From Nautilus pompilius (Eukaryota > Mollusca > Cephalopoda > Nautilida > Nautilidae), in assembly GCA_018389105.1 (NCBI GenBank), contig JACATO010000980.1:248001-312000 (forward strand): 64,000 bases of DNA, read 5' to 3'. The notes beneath the pieces were generated by a model. It saw nothing but the letters and a program-made list of their open reading frames with translations, searched no databases and was not told the DNA's origin. Positions 35,393-48,019 of this stretch are shown piece by piece (position 1 is the first letter of the stretch; each line of letters opens with the position of its first letter). Position numbers and translations under genes: made by a program.

Positions 35393-38300
35393 CACTATCT
35401 TTTGTTCAGAAACACTAATTTAGAAAATCCCAAGTACAACCTGGGTCTGTGCATTACAGGTAAAGCTGATGTAATATGAGGAACAGCAGCAGTATTGAGT
35501 AATGTCTAACACATTGACTGCTGACTATGGGTATGCATACCAGATTATGAGTATACTTGTAGTCATCAGCCAACATGTTAAGTAGCTTGCTGTAATACTT
35601 TGTAATCCACAAAATAATCAGCTCTAGTGTTATAAATAGTGAACTAGGTTTAATGTAAAGTCAGTTACAAAGTTTATTTTTGAAGCTGTAGAATTAAGTT
35701 TGTACTATTTTCTCTCTTAACTTTTTACAAACCCTAAAGAATACAACTGGAAAAGGAAACAGAAATATTTCACATGGAATCAGCAGAGTCAAGAGAACAA
35801 AATCCTTCAAGTATTGGAAAGTTAAGTAATGAATGCCATAAAATTATTACTGCAGAAAAACTGGGTTAGTTTCAGTCAATAATTTGATAACTGGAGATAT
35901 GGCCAATCAATTTCTAATGAAAGCACCATAATCAACCATTACAAGGTGTGTACATCTTGATGACAATCTACAAATGCATTACTCTGACCCATTAAAATTT
36001 TTAACGATCCATTCAAATTATCTTAATTACAAAGAATTATTGTATCCAGGATTTTCAAAAGATGGATGCAAGCTACACATTTCAAAAAGAATCCATTTCA
36101 CACTTAATCATACTGCATTTTTCCAAAAAAAAAAAAAAGGGCCGTCACCTCGAAAACACCGTGATATGGCCTTATTCTTATTGTACAGATTTTCCTACAG
36201 GTATACCTTCTCAAGTCAAAGGTTAACATGACTTTCACAGACCAACCTTCTAACAAAGTAATAAATTCTCTCTTAAATACATAAGTGATCAGTTTGTGTA
36301 ATTTTATGTTACCTCCACCACATTCATTCACTTTTTCCCAACAAAGAATATTGCACTATATTTTTGTTTCTTTTGTCTCCTGAATAGCCTATATTGCAAT
36401 AGTTGTATTCAGGCTTCTCGGGATTTTGATATGGGGACAATGTTCCATTATTTAACCATTGTTAGTCAAGGCAAAATATTTTTTCAGATTATTGTCTTAT
36501 TTGTTCAAAATTTAGTCGTGTCCACACAATAAGGGATACATAACAAAGTTTGGAGGTCAGCTCCTAACAATTTTCCTATTCACAGGCATTTCAAATCTTG
36601 CATTTAGTGCCAATAGTCTTAAAAATTGTTTTTTTTTTTAAAATAAAGGACAATTTTTCCCTCACTTCTGAGATGATTTTAGTATTCATTATATCATTAA
36701 GTTAAATGTCTTTTTAAATGTAACAAAATATTTTGTTGCAGAGTGAGTCAATGAACAAGACAAAGTCAGTTGTGAAAGAGAAAAAGGTGCAACAACTAAA
36801 TTAAAGTTTTTCCAAATATTGAATGTACTAACTAATGAACTCAAGCTCATCCAAAGCTGCAGATTCAAGAAATGCAAAGCCTTTGATAAACTCTAACTTT
36901 CAAAAAAAAAAAAAAAAAACTGCTTCTGGTCAATGTGAACCAGAAAAGTGATAAGATGATTCAAACTTTGGCTTAAGTTGAGTCACTATCAATAGCATGA
37001 ATTGTGTTTGCCAGCAACATTAGTGTGAGAGGCTACTCGTGTCTGCTATCACCAAACACATTGACTACAGAGAATACATATATTTAATATATAGGTTTGC
37101 AGTATGGATAACCACACAACATGATGTATTAGAAGTCAGGCCTGGTAAGAAAGCACTAAATACCTATTTAGCAGAGTTGTTCTCTGTAAATAATGGTGAC
37201 TTTGATAGTGTAAACATGTAGCTTCATATAGATAGGATACCTCTAGCAATTTTGCAGCTTCCACTACAGTTTTTGCTGACAATATGCAATGCATATGATG
37301 GACTTCTTCAACACTATTTCAAAAGCACAATCTGGTTACCAAAAATCACAGAAAGAGAACCTTGCTCCAGATACTGCCAGTTTGCTGAAGATTAGAGCTT
37401 TCTTGTACAAGATACTATCCAAGGAAACATTTGCAATAATAGCTAAGATTCTGTCCATTCTTTTGCAGAGAAAATAGAGGGCTCAAGTGGCTTTTTTCCC
37501 TCTTTTGGACCAGAACAATAGAATTATGTATGCTTTGTATTAATGCTCAAACTGACTAAGTTTCTGCATTATATCAGATTGTTTAAAATATGACACCACT
37601 ACTGTGCATTCTTCCATTTCAAAATTTCTTCAGTATCTTAAGGAATTGGTACCTGACCAAAGGAGAATAATCTATCTTAGGGTTAAAGCAACAAGCCAAT
37701 ATAAAAATTACAAAATTGTTATCAATTTGTGACATCATCAGAAAGACAACGATCTTCAAACAGAATGACTTTTTTCAACTATTTATATGGGCTAGTCAGA
37801 AAATTTAGGAAGTACAATAACGGATGAATTAGGGGCATACTATTATTTAGTTAACACTACTCCAGGAATTCATTCAAAATATAGTATTATGCCAGTGTCT
37901 GAGGTGGAATCAGAATTGAGGAAGATCTCTGTAAATGATACCTTCTGCATGGTTCTCTTGGTGACCATGTACCTAAGTTAATATGCATCCATTGGCTCAC
38001 AGTAAATAGCTAAACACTCAGGTGAAAACAACATATTAGTTAGGTTCATGAGATCAAATTGCTCTCTCTTCTGGTTACTAGGTACTTAGAGATCAGAGTT
38101 GGGAACACCAAAGCTATAGGGACATGATGTATGTCAATATAGATTGTCTTTGAGAGTATCAACACATCCAGACTCTGCTGCCAGCTTTCAAGTAGACAGT
38201 CAGATAAAAGAGCAAAATACTTCATACATTGATGTATTCATAAACCTGCATTTCATGTTAAGCTAAAGTATTCAGACGAATGTGGAACTCAAAAAATTAT

Positions 38301-41150
38301 GTCATTTCATGTGCCAAATCAAAAACAAAAATGAATTGAAAAGTACTATAGCCTGTAGTCTGTTTAAAACCCATGAAAATAGCCCATACAGCAATTTTAT
38401 TGATCTGATGCATACAACCTAATTAGTTTTATCTGTTAGTCACTATAACAAAGCAGGGAAAGTAGCAGCAGATGCTTTTCATTAAAGCTTAAATACTAGT
38501 TATATTGCCAATAAGTGACATACCTTTCCTTCAAAATTAATTTACCATAAACATAGTTGAACCATAAAGATAAAATTTTGTTCAGATGTTTACAGATGCT
38601 TTGATTAACTCATGCTTATTTCTAAGAATATACTTGTACCTAAAGATTATAAAACTAATATGTGGAACTCCTTAGAGCATCCATTAAGCATCATGTGTGC
38701 CAAGCATCTCCAAAATAGTAGTCACAGAGATGTTCTAGTATGCCTATAACTTGCAATTTTTTAGCATGAATAAGTGAAAATTACCTAGGAGTCTAAGTTT
38801 TAGCTATATATCTTTATTGGATGACCAAATATGACTATCCAAAAAGGGAAAGGCACAATTTACAAGTGGTGGTGGTGCAACCTATTTTCAGAATGCCATA
38901 ATTTTAAATCCACTGACTGTTGGGATTGAAATCTTTCTAAGGGTCATTATATCACGAAGATTTCCTGAAAAAATTCCTAAAATGCCTTAAGATGAATACC
39001 TGAGCAGCTTATGAAAACAGTTTGGGAGGAACCATCTGAATACCAATGTAGCTGACAATACAATTACAAAATAGAACATTAATTAGCTCATCCTATATTA
39101 TTGAAATTAACCTGAGAGCAAAGCAGATATGCTACAACTAAAAAAAAACAAATTTCAGAAATCTCTTAGTACTGGCAAAGTCCATTAGCATAGGACTAAA
39201 CTATTATGACAGTGAGAAATATCTAAATTGGCAGTTTGACTTATTTCTGGAGAATCTTGTTAATTGGTTATTAGAGTTTCTTGGAAATATCACATAAATA
39301 CAGATAACAATATAAATTTCATTTATCTCGATATCTGTAAAGCATTTTATATAGGTGGAAATATTTTGCTATCAATTGAGGACTACTTTAACAGAATTTG
39401 AAGCATGTTTTACTACAATTAGGGTACCTTAGCTCTAGAGCCAACAATGTTTCTATGAAGTATATAAATATTTTAAATAGAAATGTTTGATGACACAATA
39501 AATAGGGTTAACAGTGATTATACTAAAAGCATTTAGTAAACTAGTCACAAACATGGCAAAATGTTGTTTAATTATTCTAAGTGTAAATATTTCAGCATCA
39601 GGCAGGTTAGAATTAATTCTTCATCGACATCAAATAGTTAAGCAATAACCATAATTTTAAAAATAAGGATTTAGGAGTTATGAATTAGTATATCAATAAA
39701 TGGCTCTAATCACTGGTGGTAATAATTCTTATGGGATGGTTGCAGAACCCAGACTATTAAAAAAAAAAAAAAACCCAGATCTTTTGAAATTTTTTCCAAA
39801 TGACAAATTTAGTAAGATGCTATGTGTAGTCATAAAGATAAAGCAGACTTCAATTTAAAGTAAAATTATTACGTTTTTAAAATTTTTTTCTGAGAAAGAA
39901 TACATTAAAATAGACAAAATTTTCAATACTAATCACACTACATATATAGGTAAAGTATAAATATAAGATTTAAGGAACATTCTCTATTAGGCATTAGAAA
40001 ATATTTTCTTAATTGCCTAGGATGTTTTACCAAATCAGATAATAGCAGATTAGACATTTTTGACAGTCTAAAACTTTTCACTCTAAGAAACTTATAAACT
40101 TCCTGATCCTCTGACTATAATCTGCATGTTTTGAATCAGTTGAATTTAATAAAGTCCAAACAAACATTTTTCTTCTAATTATCATAAGTTGATTTTAAAA
40201 AGCAATTTGTAAGCTATTAATTTCGCACATATACACTAGTATCTGTTAATGTCTATGTAAAGACAGTCCATAATTACATAAATTCAGCTAAATGTAATAA
40301 ATGATAAGAATTTTGTTGCTGCTGAAGTTGTTTTTAACATGACAAAAAAAGTCCCTTCCCTCTTTTTAGTGCTCAACTAAAATGCTCTTAATTTCAATCC
40401 CAAGTTGATTCACTTTTTAGAAAAGTTATTACTTTTCCCACTGATTTCTAAACCTATAGTTGAATGATCATTCTTAGTTATTTCAATGGAAGCCAAAAAG
40501 CCATAAGTTCAAAACAATTCAAGCTATCAGAAAAAAGTATTCTGCAAATAAACAAACAACTTGCATATCTAATGTTATGAGACAACACCAATTATGGTAA
40601 CAGGAAATGATCAGTAAAAGCATGACAGTTAAAAAATTGGAATATTAAGATGAGAAACTCTGCTCTCTATACATAACACATACAAGTGAATTATAATGGC
40701 CTTCTGCCCAGTACAAAGAAAATTTTTACTTATAAATCCCCTCATCTAAAAAATGTACTGACATCAACATAGATTGTATTTCTATAATTCTGCTAAGTTT
40801 CTTCTGCTGAATTAAGCTGAGATGTTCTATCTTTATCAGTTTTTTGATTCTTCAAATTATCATATTGCCTTTTTTTTTGTTGCAATATCAAGATGCTAAG
40901 GATGCTTGTATTTTTGAAAACAGTTACAAAGAAATTTCTCAAGGAACCATCATATCTCTCTTAAGCAGTCCCAGAAGAAAACGTTGCAAACATTATATGT
41001 ATATATGCTATAAATTTAACTTATGTTTTTCCATTCAATAATTTCAACATACATAAAAATACGTTAATACATATGCAATCATGCATTAATTTCTGTGGGT
41101 TTATAAAATGAAAATTATGAAAATCTATAAAAAATCATTTCTAATGTTAT
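35393..41150. other. Presumed intron, no certain feature
   Basis: AT-rich and CpG-poor. Coding-like but broken plus-strand stretches occur at 37039-37221, 37289-37477 and around 37840-37980 (PVSEVESELRKISVNDTF-like). They could be one worn element, but I cannot name it. Poly-A runs lie at 36901-36919 and 39760. Confidence 0.35.
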
Positions 41151-41169
41151 TTTTGGCTGGGGAAGCAGT

Positions 41170-41320
41170 CACTCTAATGGGGGGAGCATTCGCGCCCCCA
41201 ACCCTGGCCTTTGGTGCCTCAACCCAGCCTTTTAGGCCTTAAAGGGAGCTTGCTCCACACCAGGTTTCGGCCCCTACATGGATTCGGCCACCACCCCCCC
41301 CCAACTCCATTCTCCTCGAA
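41170..41320. other. GC-rich patch, possible repeat
   Basis: About 150 bp of C/G-rich sequence with several CpGs stands out in an otherwise AT-rich, CpG-poor region. No tRNA-like box or known repeat was recognised. It may be a recent short insertion. Confidence 0.3.
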
Positions 41321-41449
41321 GATACACACACATACACAAACCTTTACAGGCACCACTTATGCATTCACCACAAAAAGATTAAAAAAAGATGTTTAGTGTA
41401 TTCGGATATCTGTGAAATAAAGTTGCTAAAGTTCCTAGACTGATTTCTT

Positions 41450-42270
41450 GTGTAATGTAAATAATAATACTCTTCAGCAACAGTGCTCTTACTTCAGCAA
41501 TCCCTAACTTCTGGAAGAACTGTTGACAATTCATTTCCTGGATCAATCACAAAACCACTTGTATTTTGAATAATTGTTAGTACATCATTAAAAAATCCCT
41601 CTCTCTTAGAGCACTTGCAATTTTAGAAATAGGAAGGAGTCACATGAAAGTTTCTTTTGGTGAGTAAGGTAAATTGTTGATGAGAATGCTATGCTTAATC
41701 AGAAACTGATGTACAGATATTACATTATATGCCAAAGAGATGTCATGTACCAGAACCAACCAACAAACGTTTTGCTTAGCTATTTTAGATAATGCTAATG
41801 CTAGATGGTTACATACTGTACAAATTTCATAACTATCACTGTCACTATTTGTCCAACCTTGATTCATCACCAGTTATCACCTTTAGAAGATGACCTGACT
41901 AGATAGACCCCATGCAGATTTTTTTTGTGTGTCAGCCTGCAGTGTAAAACAATTTGAAAGAGACAACACATTTCCAAGTAATGGGACAAGTACCATATAA
42001 AATGCTAAGCTCAATTACTACTTCCCACAGTAATGCAAGTTTGAACACACACCCACGTAAGCTCAACCACGCTCACTATACATTGCTAAGTTTTCCAACC
42101 AAAACAGAAATCATCATCCAGTGATAACAATCATAAAAGCAGCTAAGCCGCAGTATGAATACAAGTGCATGCAATTTTCCCATAAGCTTGTTTCAGTATG
42201 TATTACAGCAGCTGTCTCTCTGTGATTTAATATAGTCTTGTGGTTCACTAACAATAGTAGTGAGAAATCC
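41450..42270 (-). mobile_element. Degenerate mariner transposon remnant
   Basis: The minus-strand frame at 41640-41870 contains HDISLAYNVISVHQFLIKHS then NNLPYSPKETF. This corresponds to the mariner transposase core HD(N).R.H.A..V..FL....I....PPYSPDL. It is a fragment with no intact ends seen. Confidence 0.6.
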
Positions 42271-42602
42271 ACTACACTATATGAACATCAGCCTACTACA
42301 TGTGTAGTTACAAGTCACTTAGAACAGATAATGTAATTATTGTATGACAATCTTGAAAATGACTGTGCCATTACAGCTCAACAAAATCAAAAATATTTCT
42401 CTACCATTGCTTGTGCAAACTCCTTCATTTGTCTTAGATTTTATTTTTCTGATCCAACAATCTATCCATTTCAAGTAAACCTTTCAGAATTCACCCACAA
42501 ATTTAGCCTGATTCATTTATTTTCATAATTTGGTTTAAGATTTATTCAGACAAATATTATTTCCATGTTATTTTACTGTAACAAACATCTCAGAGATATG
42601 TA

Positions 42603-43639
42603 CAGTACACCCTCAATATACTGCCAACTTTGGGATTGGTTCAAATGTGGCAGTATAGAGGGGGTGGTGGTAAAGTGAGGGAGAGGAAATGGAAACTTTG
42701 TCCGTGTGCAAAGATCATAATTTACCATAGATACATACATGATTGCATCATGTGCTTGATAATAATTAAAATGATGTAGAGTTGCTGTAATAAAAAAATT
42801 TAATAATATAAAAGCTAGTAAAAGTTTATTGGTGTGTGTGTGTTCATGCACAAAAAAACAACCATTATGCATGTGAAGAACTCTGTCATTGTTTGTTTGC
42901 TCCTCTTATTGGTCACCATTTCAATTCACATACTGAGAGGGGTAATCAGCACTGCAACCAGCCATTGGAGTAAGAGAAATCTGTGATGTTGAAATCAGCT
43001 CCAAACTTTTTGGCTTTTTCCCTAAAATGTCATCAGTGGTAGTGGCATTCTTGGCACGGGGATTGGAGAACCAAACGAAGTTAAAGCTGGTTCCACATCA
43101 TGGTCCAACCACTTGCCTCTATACTGTATGTCGCTGCCAATGGTTCGTCGTTTGATATCACAACCCAACACTGTAGAGAAGTGGTCAGGAATGGCTTGAT
43201 GACTTGTCCTGGGATGTTGGTCATGGTACTTGATGACATCTTGTTTCTGGGAGACTGTAATTGTTGTACACGTGCATTTGTGGGAATTCATTGTGTTGTG
43301 AAGATTAAACTAATGTGAATAAAACAAATGAGTAATAGTAATAAAACAAATAATCGCCTAAACATGTGGTAGAATATATAATACATTAGTGGTGTACTCA
43401 ACATATACTGGCAAGAGATAAATATTCAATTAGAGTTATCAGTGCACAAGTGGCAGATTACTCAGGGGGAAATCAAGTGTAGATGGAAAATGTGTGTTTA
43501 TACATGATTAGTGGATGGCGGATAGCAGGGGTGGTGGTTTATCGAGGAATTTGCATGGTAAGAAATCTGTTCTGCCAATTTGAGTGGCATAAGGCAAGGG
43601 TGGTGGTATATTGAGTGGCATAAAATCAAGAGTGCACTG
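42603..43639 (-). mobile_element. Tigger-like transposon remnant with terminal inverted repeats
   Basis: The left end CAGTACACCCTCAATATACTGCCA (preceded by TA) pairs with the inverted right end CAGTGCACTCTTGATTTTATGCCACTCAATATACCACC. The internal minus-strand ORF 43022-43291 begins with a helix-turn-helix of the Tigger/CENP-B type: TVSQKQDVIKYHDQHPRTSH, then QAIPDHFS, CDIKRRTIG and GKWL. Only the DNA-binding part is present, so it is an internally deleted copy. Confidence 0.78.
43022..43291 (-). pseudogene. Tigger transposase N-terminal (CENP-B-type HTH) fragment
   Basis: This open frame of 89 codons encodes the first helix-turn-helix of a pogo/Tigger transposase (ITVSQKQDVIKYHDQHPRTS and QAIPDHFSTVLGCDIKRRTI). 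It ends before the second HTH and the DDE core. It lies inside the terminal repeats at 42603 and 43639. It is non-functional as a transposase. Confidence 0.75.
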
Positions 43640-44739
43640 TGTGTATATTACATATATATATATATTTAATTTAAAGTTTCCAGGAAATGAAATCCAAAAG
43701 GTGAATATCAATTTAACAAATAAAGGTTCTTAGAATTTTCTTAAAACAAAAATAATGAACCTATTTACCAAAACATATGTTATCCAAAGCTGATGATTAC
43801 ATGGATAGATAGTCCTTTTGTCCTGAACAGTGTTTTTTCTCTTTCAGTAAATGATGTGTAGTCTGAGATACAGATGTTGCTAACAAATTAAAGGTTACTG
43901 GACATTAAAATCTAAAGATACTAGAATTAGACATATTTCAGTTGTGAAAAGAAACACAAAACACAACTAGCTATTATAGAAAATAATTCCCTAGCCAAAG
44001 CAGCTCAAGGATTTTATTTCATTTGTACAGGCACTCTAGCAATCAAAATTCACAATGGTTGGCATAATTAGTACCAAATGTAGACTCTTCAGAATTATGT
44101 ATGCCTGAAATGAGATACCTAATCATTTCACTTGATACTAATTGCAACTATTGGGCCAAGGTCACATCCAGATAATGTAGACTTTGTGGAAGGGGATTGA
44201 TTTCTAATCCTTACACATCTACCAAAGTTTTTCCAATGATGCTGAATAGGTAAAAAAAAAATTTGAGGACATAGCTGAATGGTCTATGTGCCACTGGCCC
44301 TAGGAAATGTAGTGATGATTCTACGTTTCCACAAAAAATCAACTTAAAAATTTCCTGACCATGTATGATATAGCCACATTTGTTATGGCATCCAGCACCC
44401 TTTACAGATGTCCATTCCTCCCTTTTATTAGAATTTTTCCACATTTACATTGAGCAACAAAGTATGTACTTACCATAAGCAACCAACAATAGTGAAAAGC
44501 AGTACAAAGTTTACATCAGTATCAGGCACCTTTGTCCTCAAGTATTGCAATTTCACAAACAATATGAAAAACCTATGTCAACAAGTATTTAAAAGTTAAC
44601 ATAATACTGTTTAACAGAAATGCTAATAAACTTCAACTTGAACAAAAGCTACCACTGTCATAAAGTGCATTAAAACTGTTAGATGCATTAAATATCTGGG
44701 TTTTTTTTTTATTTTTTCTCAACATTCTCTAAGAAAGCA

Positions 44740-45280
44740 GCAAGCAGTGGAAATGTTGACAATGCTGCTAAGCATAGGTACATGTCAATATCAATACAGC
44801 AAAAGGTAGGAGTGTTGAGGAAATTGGAAAAGGTCACATCAGTATGTGCCTTACAAGTTTTACAATGAAGGATCAGCTACAGTGTATGATGTGAAGCAGC
44901 AAGAATCAGATCCTAAAGTTTTTTTGCTGACTGAAAGTAAAAAAAAACAAGCGTTTTGTACAACACTGGAGGCAAAAAGAAATTGTGTGCACTTATACAT
45001 TGGTTCAAGCCTCGTCAGAATGATGGCATTAGCAGTACTCTACAATCAAAAATTCTGTTGCCTCCACTTCATCTACCCTGAATGTACCTATAGCAGATCC
45101 CAGATGTCACAACTGAGAACCCAGATTTAACTCAAACATAATTTGTGTTAGCAGTTACTTTTTATCTCTTTTTCATGTTATTTTATGCTTTATAAACATA
45201 TTTCCTTGTGCCAAAATAGTAAAATTGGAAAATTCTATAGTCTGGTACCAGCCAGGTCCCAAAGGTGCTGAATTAGAGAA
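44740..45280 (+). mobile_element. Tigger/jerky-type transposase fragment
   Basis: The plus strand near 44790-44845 reads SISIQQKVGVLRKLEKVTSV. After a frame break, the open frame at 44846-45130 gives FYNEGSATVYDVKQQESDP and ESKKKQAFCTTLEAKRNCVH. This is the first HTH and following linker of Tigger/jerky proteins (I..K..I+..LE.G.S...+...Y..G.STVYDI+KQ). The rest of the transposase is missing and the ends are uncertain. Confidence 0.6.
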
Positions 45281-45639
45281 GCTCAAGCTGTACGGCTTTT
45301 TCATTTGTTTTTGACAGTGGCATTATTACTATTTTCCCCATTGATGTGTATACTGTTCATCAAGTTTATTTACCAACATTCTTTTTACACTCAGTTGAGA
45401 GAGAGAAACAGCTTTCATTTTTGCTGTGCTGTAGTGGCATCTTTTGCTCCTTCCTATTTTTGGTATACATCTGATCAGCTTCTTGCAGGACTCAAGCATG
45501 CATTTATTTTTATTTGTATAAAAACTGTTAGACAAGTAGTTATCTTCAAGGTTTCCAAAAAAACTGGGAGCATTTTGAGAAAATGTATTCTTTATAGCAG
45601 TTCTAATAGCAGAAAATTGTCATAACCATATCTGATAAT

Positions 45640-46150
45640 TTAGTCATGTGGCCTGGCATAGGACTACTGTTAAACACCTCCCTGAACGATGACCAGGGGA
45701 GTCCCCCTAGCCATAATCCTGCCTCCCAACGTAGTTCCACCACTGTAAGGATTATCATAACGCTCACCTGCCATCAACAGCCAAAACTGAACAAATTTTA
45801 TTAGAAAGCATCACTTGCTTCTATTAGACCATTATTCAATGAAGACGGTAACTTGTCTAAACTAATCAAGTATAGTGATGATCATTAAATCAGAATATCA
45901 ATCCTCTGACTGCTAGCAAATGTTCTTGGGTCTGAGGTACAACTACCTTATTCCGCAAGGCCATTCTTTTAAGCATCTTTACAATAGACACCTCTGCTGA
46001 GCTTTTTGCTAGTGAACATAGCTAAAGTAAACATTTTAAATTGCAGCAATATCATTTTCTGACTGACTTCAAAGAGTCTCTGGTCCTTGAACAACCATTT
46101 TGGATTTTATGGTGTTAGTTACACTGTACCCAAATTTTATACCCATCCAT
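45640..46150 (-). mobile_element. Tc1-like transposon fragment
   Basis: The minus strand 45660-45790 reads MAGERYDNPYSGGTTLGGRI then RGTPLVIVQGGV. This matches the Tc1 transposase stretch RRPGERY....V....FGGG...WGGI...GRTPLVIVQG.L. It is a short fragment with stops, and the flanks are worn. A strong donor-like site at 45772 falls inside it and is not an exon boundary. Confidence 0.6.
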
Positions 46151-46599
46151 TTTATATTGCATGCAATTCTTCTTAGATCAGGGGAGATAATGCATATACT
46201 GCCAACATGTTCTTCATGTGTTTATTCTATTAAATGTTAAACCTATGAATTGATGAATGTTTGTATACAAGAACATGTTTAATGAACATCATACATCATT
46301 GATCACATGCAATTGTTGGCTGCAAATTAATTTATAGCAAAATTTTTTAAAAAATCTTTATTTTATTATTTTACTGCATTTTGTATCATTATTGTACACA
46401 AAGTGGCTTTTTTAAAACTCATGACCTACAGCTTATAACCAAAAAAGAATTGTACTTATTTTTCAGGCAACAGATACTAGGATAAACCAAAGAAACAATA
46501 TGAAAGTTGAGATAAAAAATCTTATGCAATTAAAATACATATTATAAGTATGGCTAAGTAAATAAATTTAATGAATTAGTCATAATGATGAAAAATGTT

Positions 46600-48010
46600 T
46601 ACAAGTAATACATTTAACTGAATCAGATCATTTTCCTTCTTTGAACAATATCTACATTTACTCTTCTTTCCTCTGAATGGCCAATGAGCAATACTATTGT
46701 TATCAGACTGTTTTGTGGTCTTTTTTCCCCTACTCTACAATTTCCAATAAGTTACCTTGCCAACTCCTTCCTAAATTCCAGCTAAGTTAATTTCTTATGC
46801 CAGTAACATGTTCGATGATTGGAAATACATTAAGAATAAATGCACTGACAATAAACAAGGAAAATAGACAGAACTATTTCTGCCACTTTTAGAATTTCCT
46901 GTCAGCAAGATAAGCTTCTTGCTGCTGATCAGCAATACTTTATATATTTTTGTACTATCAATGGGAGTTGCATCTGCTGAACTTCTGTTCTTTTTTTTTT
47001 TGTGGATATCAATCATCACAGCTTTAAGATAGGGTTGTAGTTTGACAACTTTTTTTTTTTCTTTTGGCGGGTCCTTCCACACTGATACTTTAAGTAGATC
47101 ATCCTGCTTCTGCAAGATTATCCCCGTTGCTGAAATTTTGCTGTAGACATATCTTGAGAAATTTCTTTGCATTGTGATGGTAATACAAATAGGTGGGTTA
47201 GTGATGTAAACACTATATTTACAGGATAATTATATACCAGTGATAATTTTCTCTTTCAAAGCCAGAACTAACTTTTCATCTAACCCTTACTTTCTTCCCA
47301 AATATACTTGTATTTTGCTAGTAAAGCCAGCGTACAGCTCAACTTGCATCCATAGTTATGCCATTTCATGAGGCTTCAAAGAACAATGCATCTCCTATTT
47401 CAACCCTAGTCTACCTCCCCCAAAAAAAAACAACAGTCGCTTTATCAAATCAAATGATATTTCAGTTTGGGTTGTATTCTTCAAGAAATTCTTCTGGTTT
47501 CAAAAACTTCTGATGTGACATCTTATCTTGCTTTGAATTCCCTAATAGTGTTAAGTGTATCATTAATACAGAATTATTCATTCCATAACCTATTTCTGTT
47601 AAAGGTTTCCTCACATTAGAAACAAAATGCAAATTATCCTGTGAACACATTTCAAACAAGAGACATCCTATGACTGCTGTATAACAGTTTGAATATCAAA
47701 AAAAAAAAAAAACAAAAAACAAAGCAACCCACTTACCTTTTTAACAGTAAAAGTAACAAAGCCAGTGTGTCTGCTTTTCTGGTCAGCCATCTACAACCAG
47801 ATTTGTTTCCTCAGTGATTTTTGCCAAAGGACTTTCTGGAAACATCAGGTAAAAGAAATATTTTTCTACTTTGTTGAGTCCATCAGTGCAGCTGACCAAA
47901 CATGAAATGCAAACAGATGCACCATAACATTTGCAAGCCTTGATCTCCACACTGAATAATATTCAGGCATCTTCAATAGTTTCTGAATCAGAGCTATTGT
48001 CAAAAGTCAA
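46600..48010 (-). mobile_element. Degenerate piggyBac-like transposase remnant
   Basis: Read on the minus strand from about 48000 leftward, the piggyBac order appears. First comes PLAKITEETNLVV (like the family's LL..IVEETN.YA), then near 46950-47100 a segment LLKVSVWKDPPKEKKKV. Next is ADQQQEAYLADRKF.KW, like the VD..DQ...Y...RK..KW block, and a C-terminal Cys-rich GKKSKCRYCSKKEN (about 46640-46680). Several frame changes and A-runs break it. TTAA-flanked ends were not located. Confidence 0.6.
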
Positions 48011-48019
48011 AATCTAAAC

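Noticed and set aside
44465..44575. Possible minus-strand exon (open frame FVKLQYLRTKVPDTDVNF, donor GTAAGTAC)
   Set aside because: No similarity to the NRF1 domain, a weak acceptor and no phase-matched partner. The neighbourhood is transposon-derived.
45772..45830. Strong donor-like GGCAG|GTGAGC on the minus strand
   Set aside because: It lies inside a Tc1 transposase fragment whose homology (GERYDNP...GTPLVIVQGG) runs straight across the supposed splice site.
47736..47790. Minus-strand ATG and frame MADQKSRHTGFVTFTVKK ending at a perfect donor AAAAG|GTAAGTG
   Set aside because: The sequence just upstream in the other frame reads as a piggyBac transposase segment (PLAKITEETNLVV) and the piggyBac remnant continues on both sides. 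The start and donor are fortuitous.
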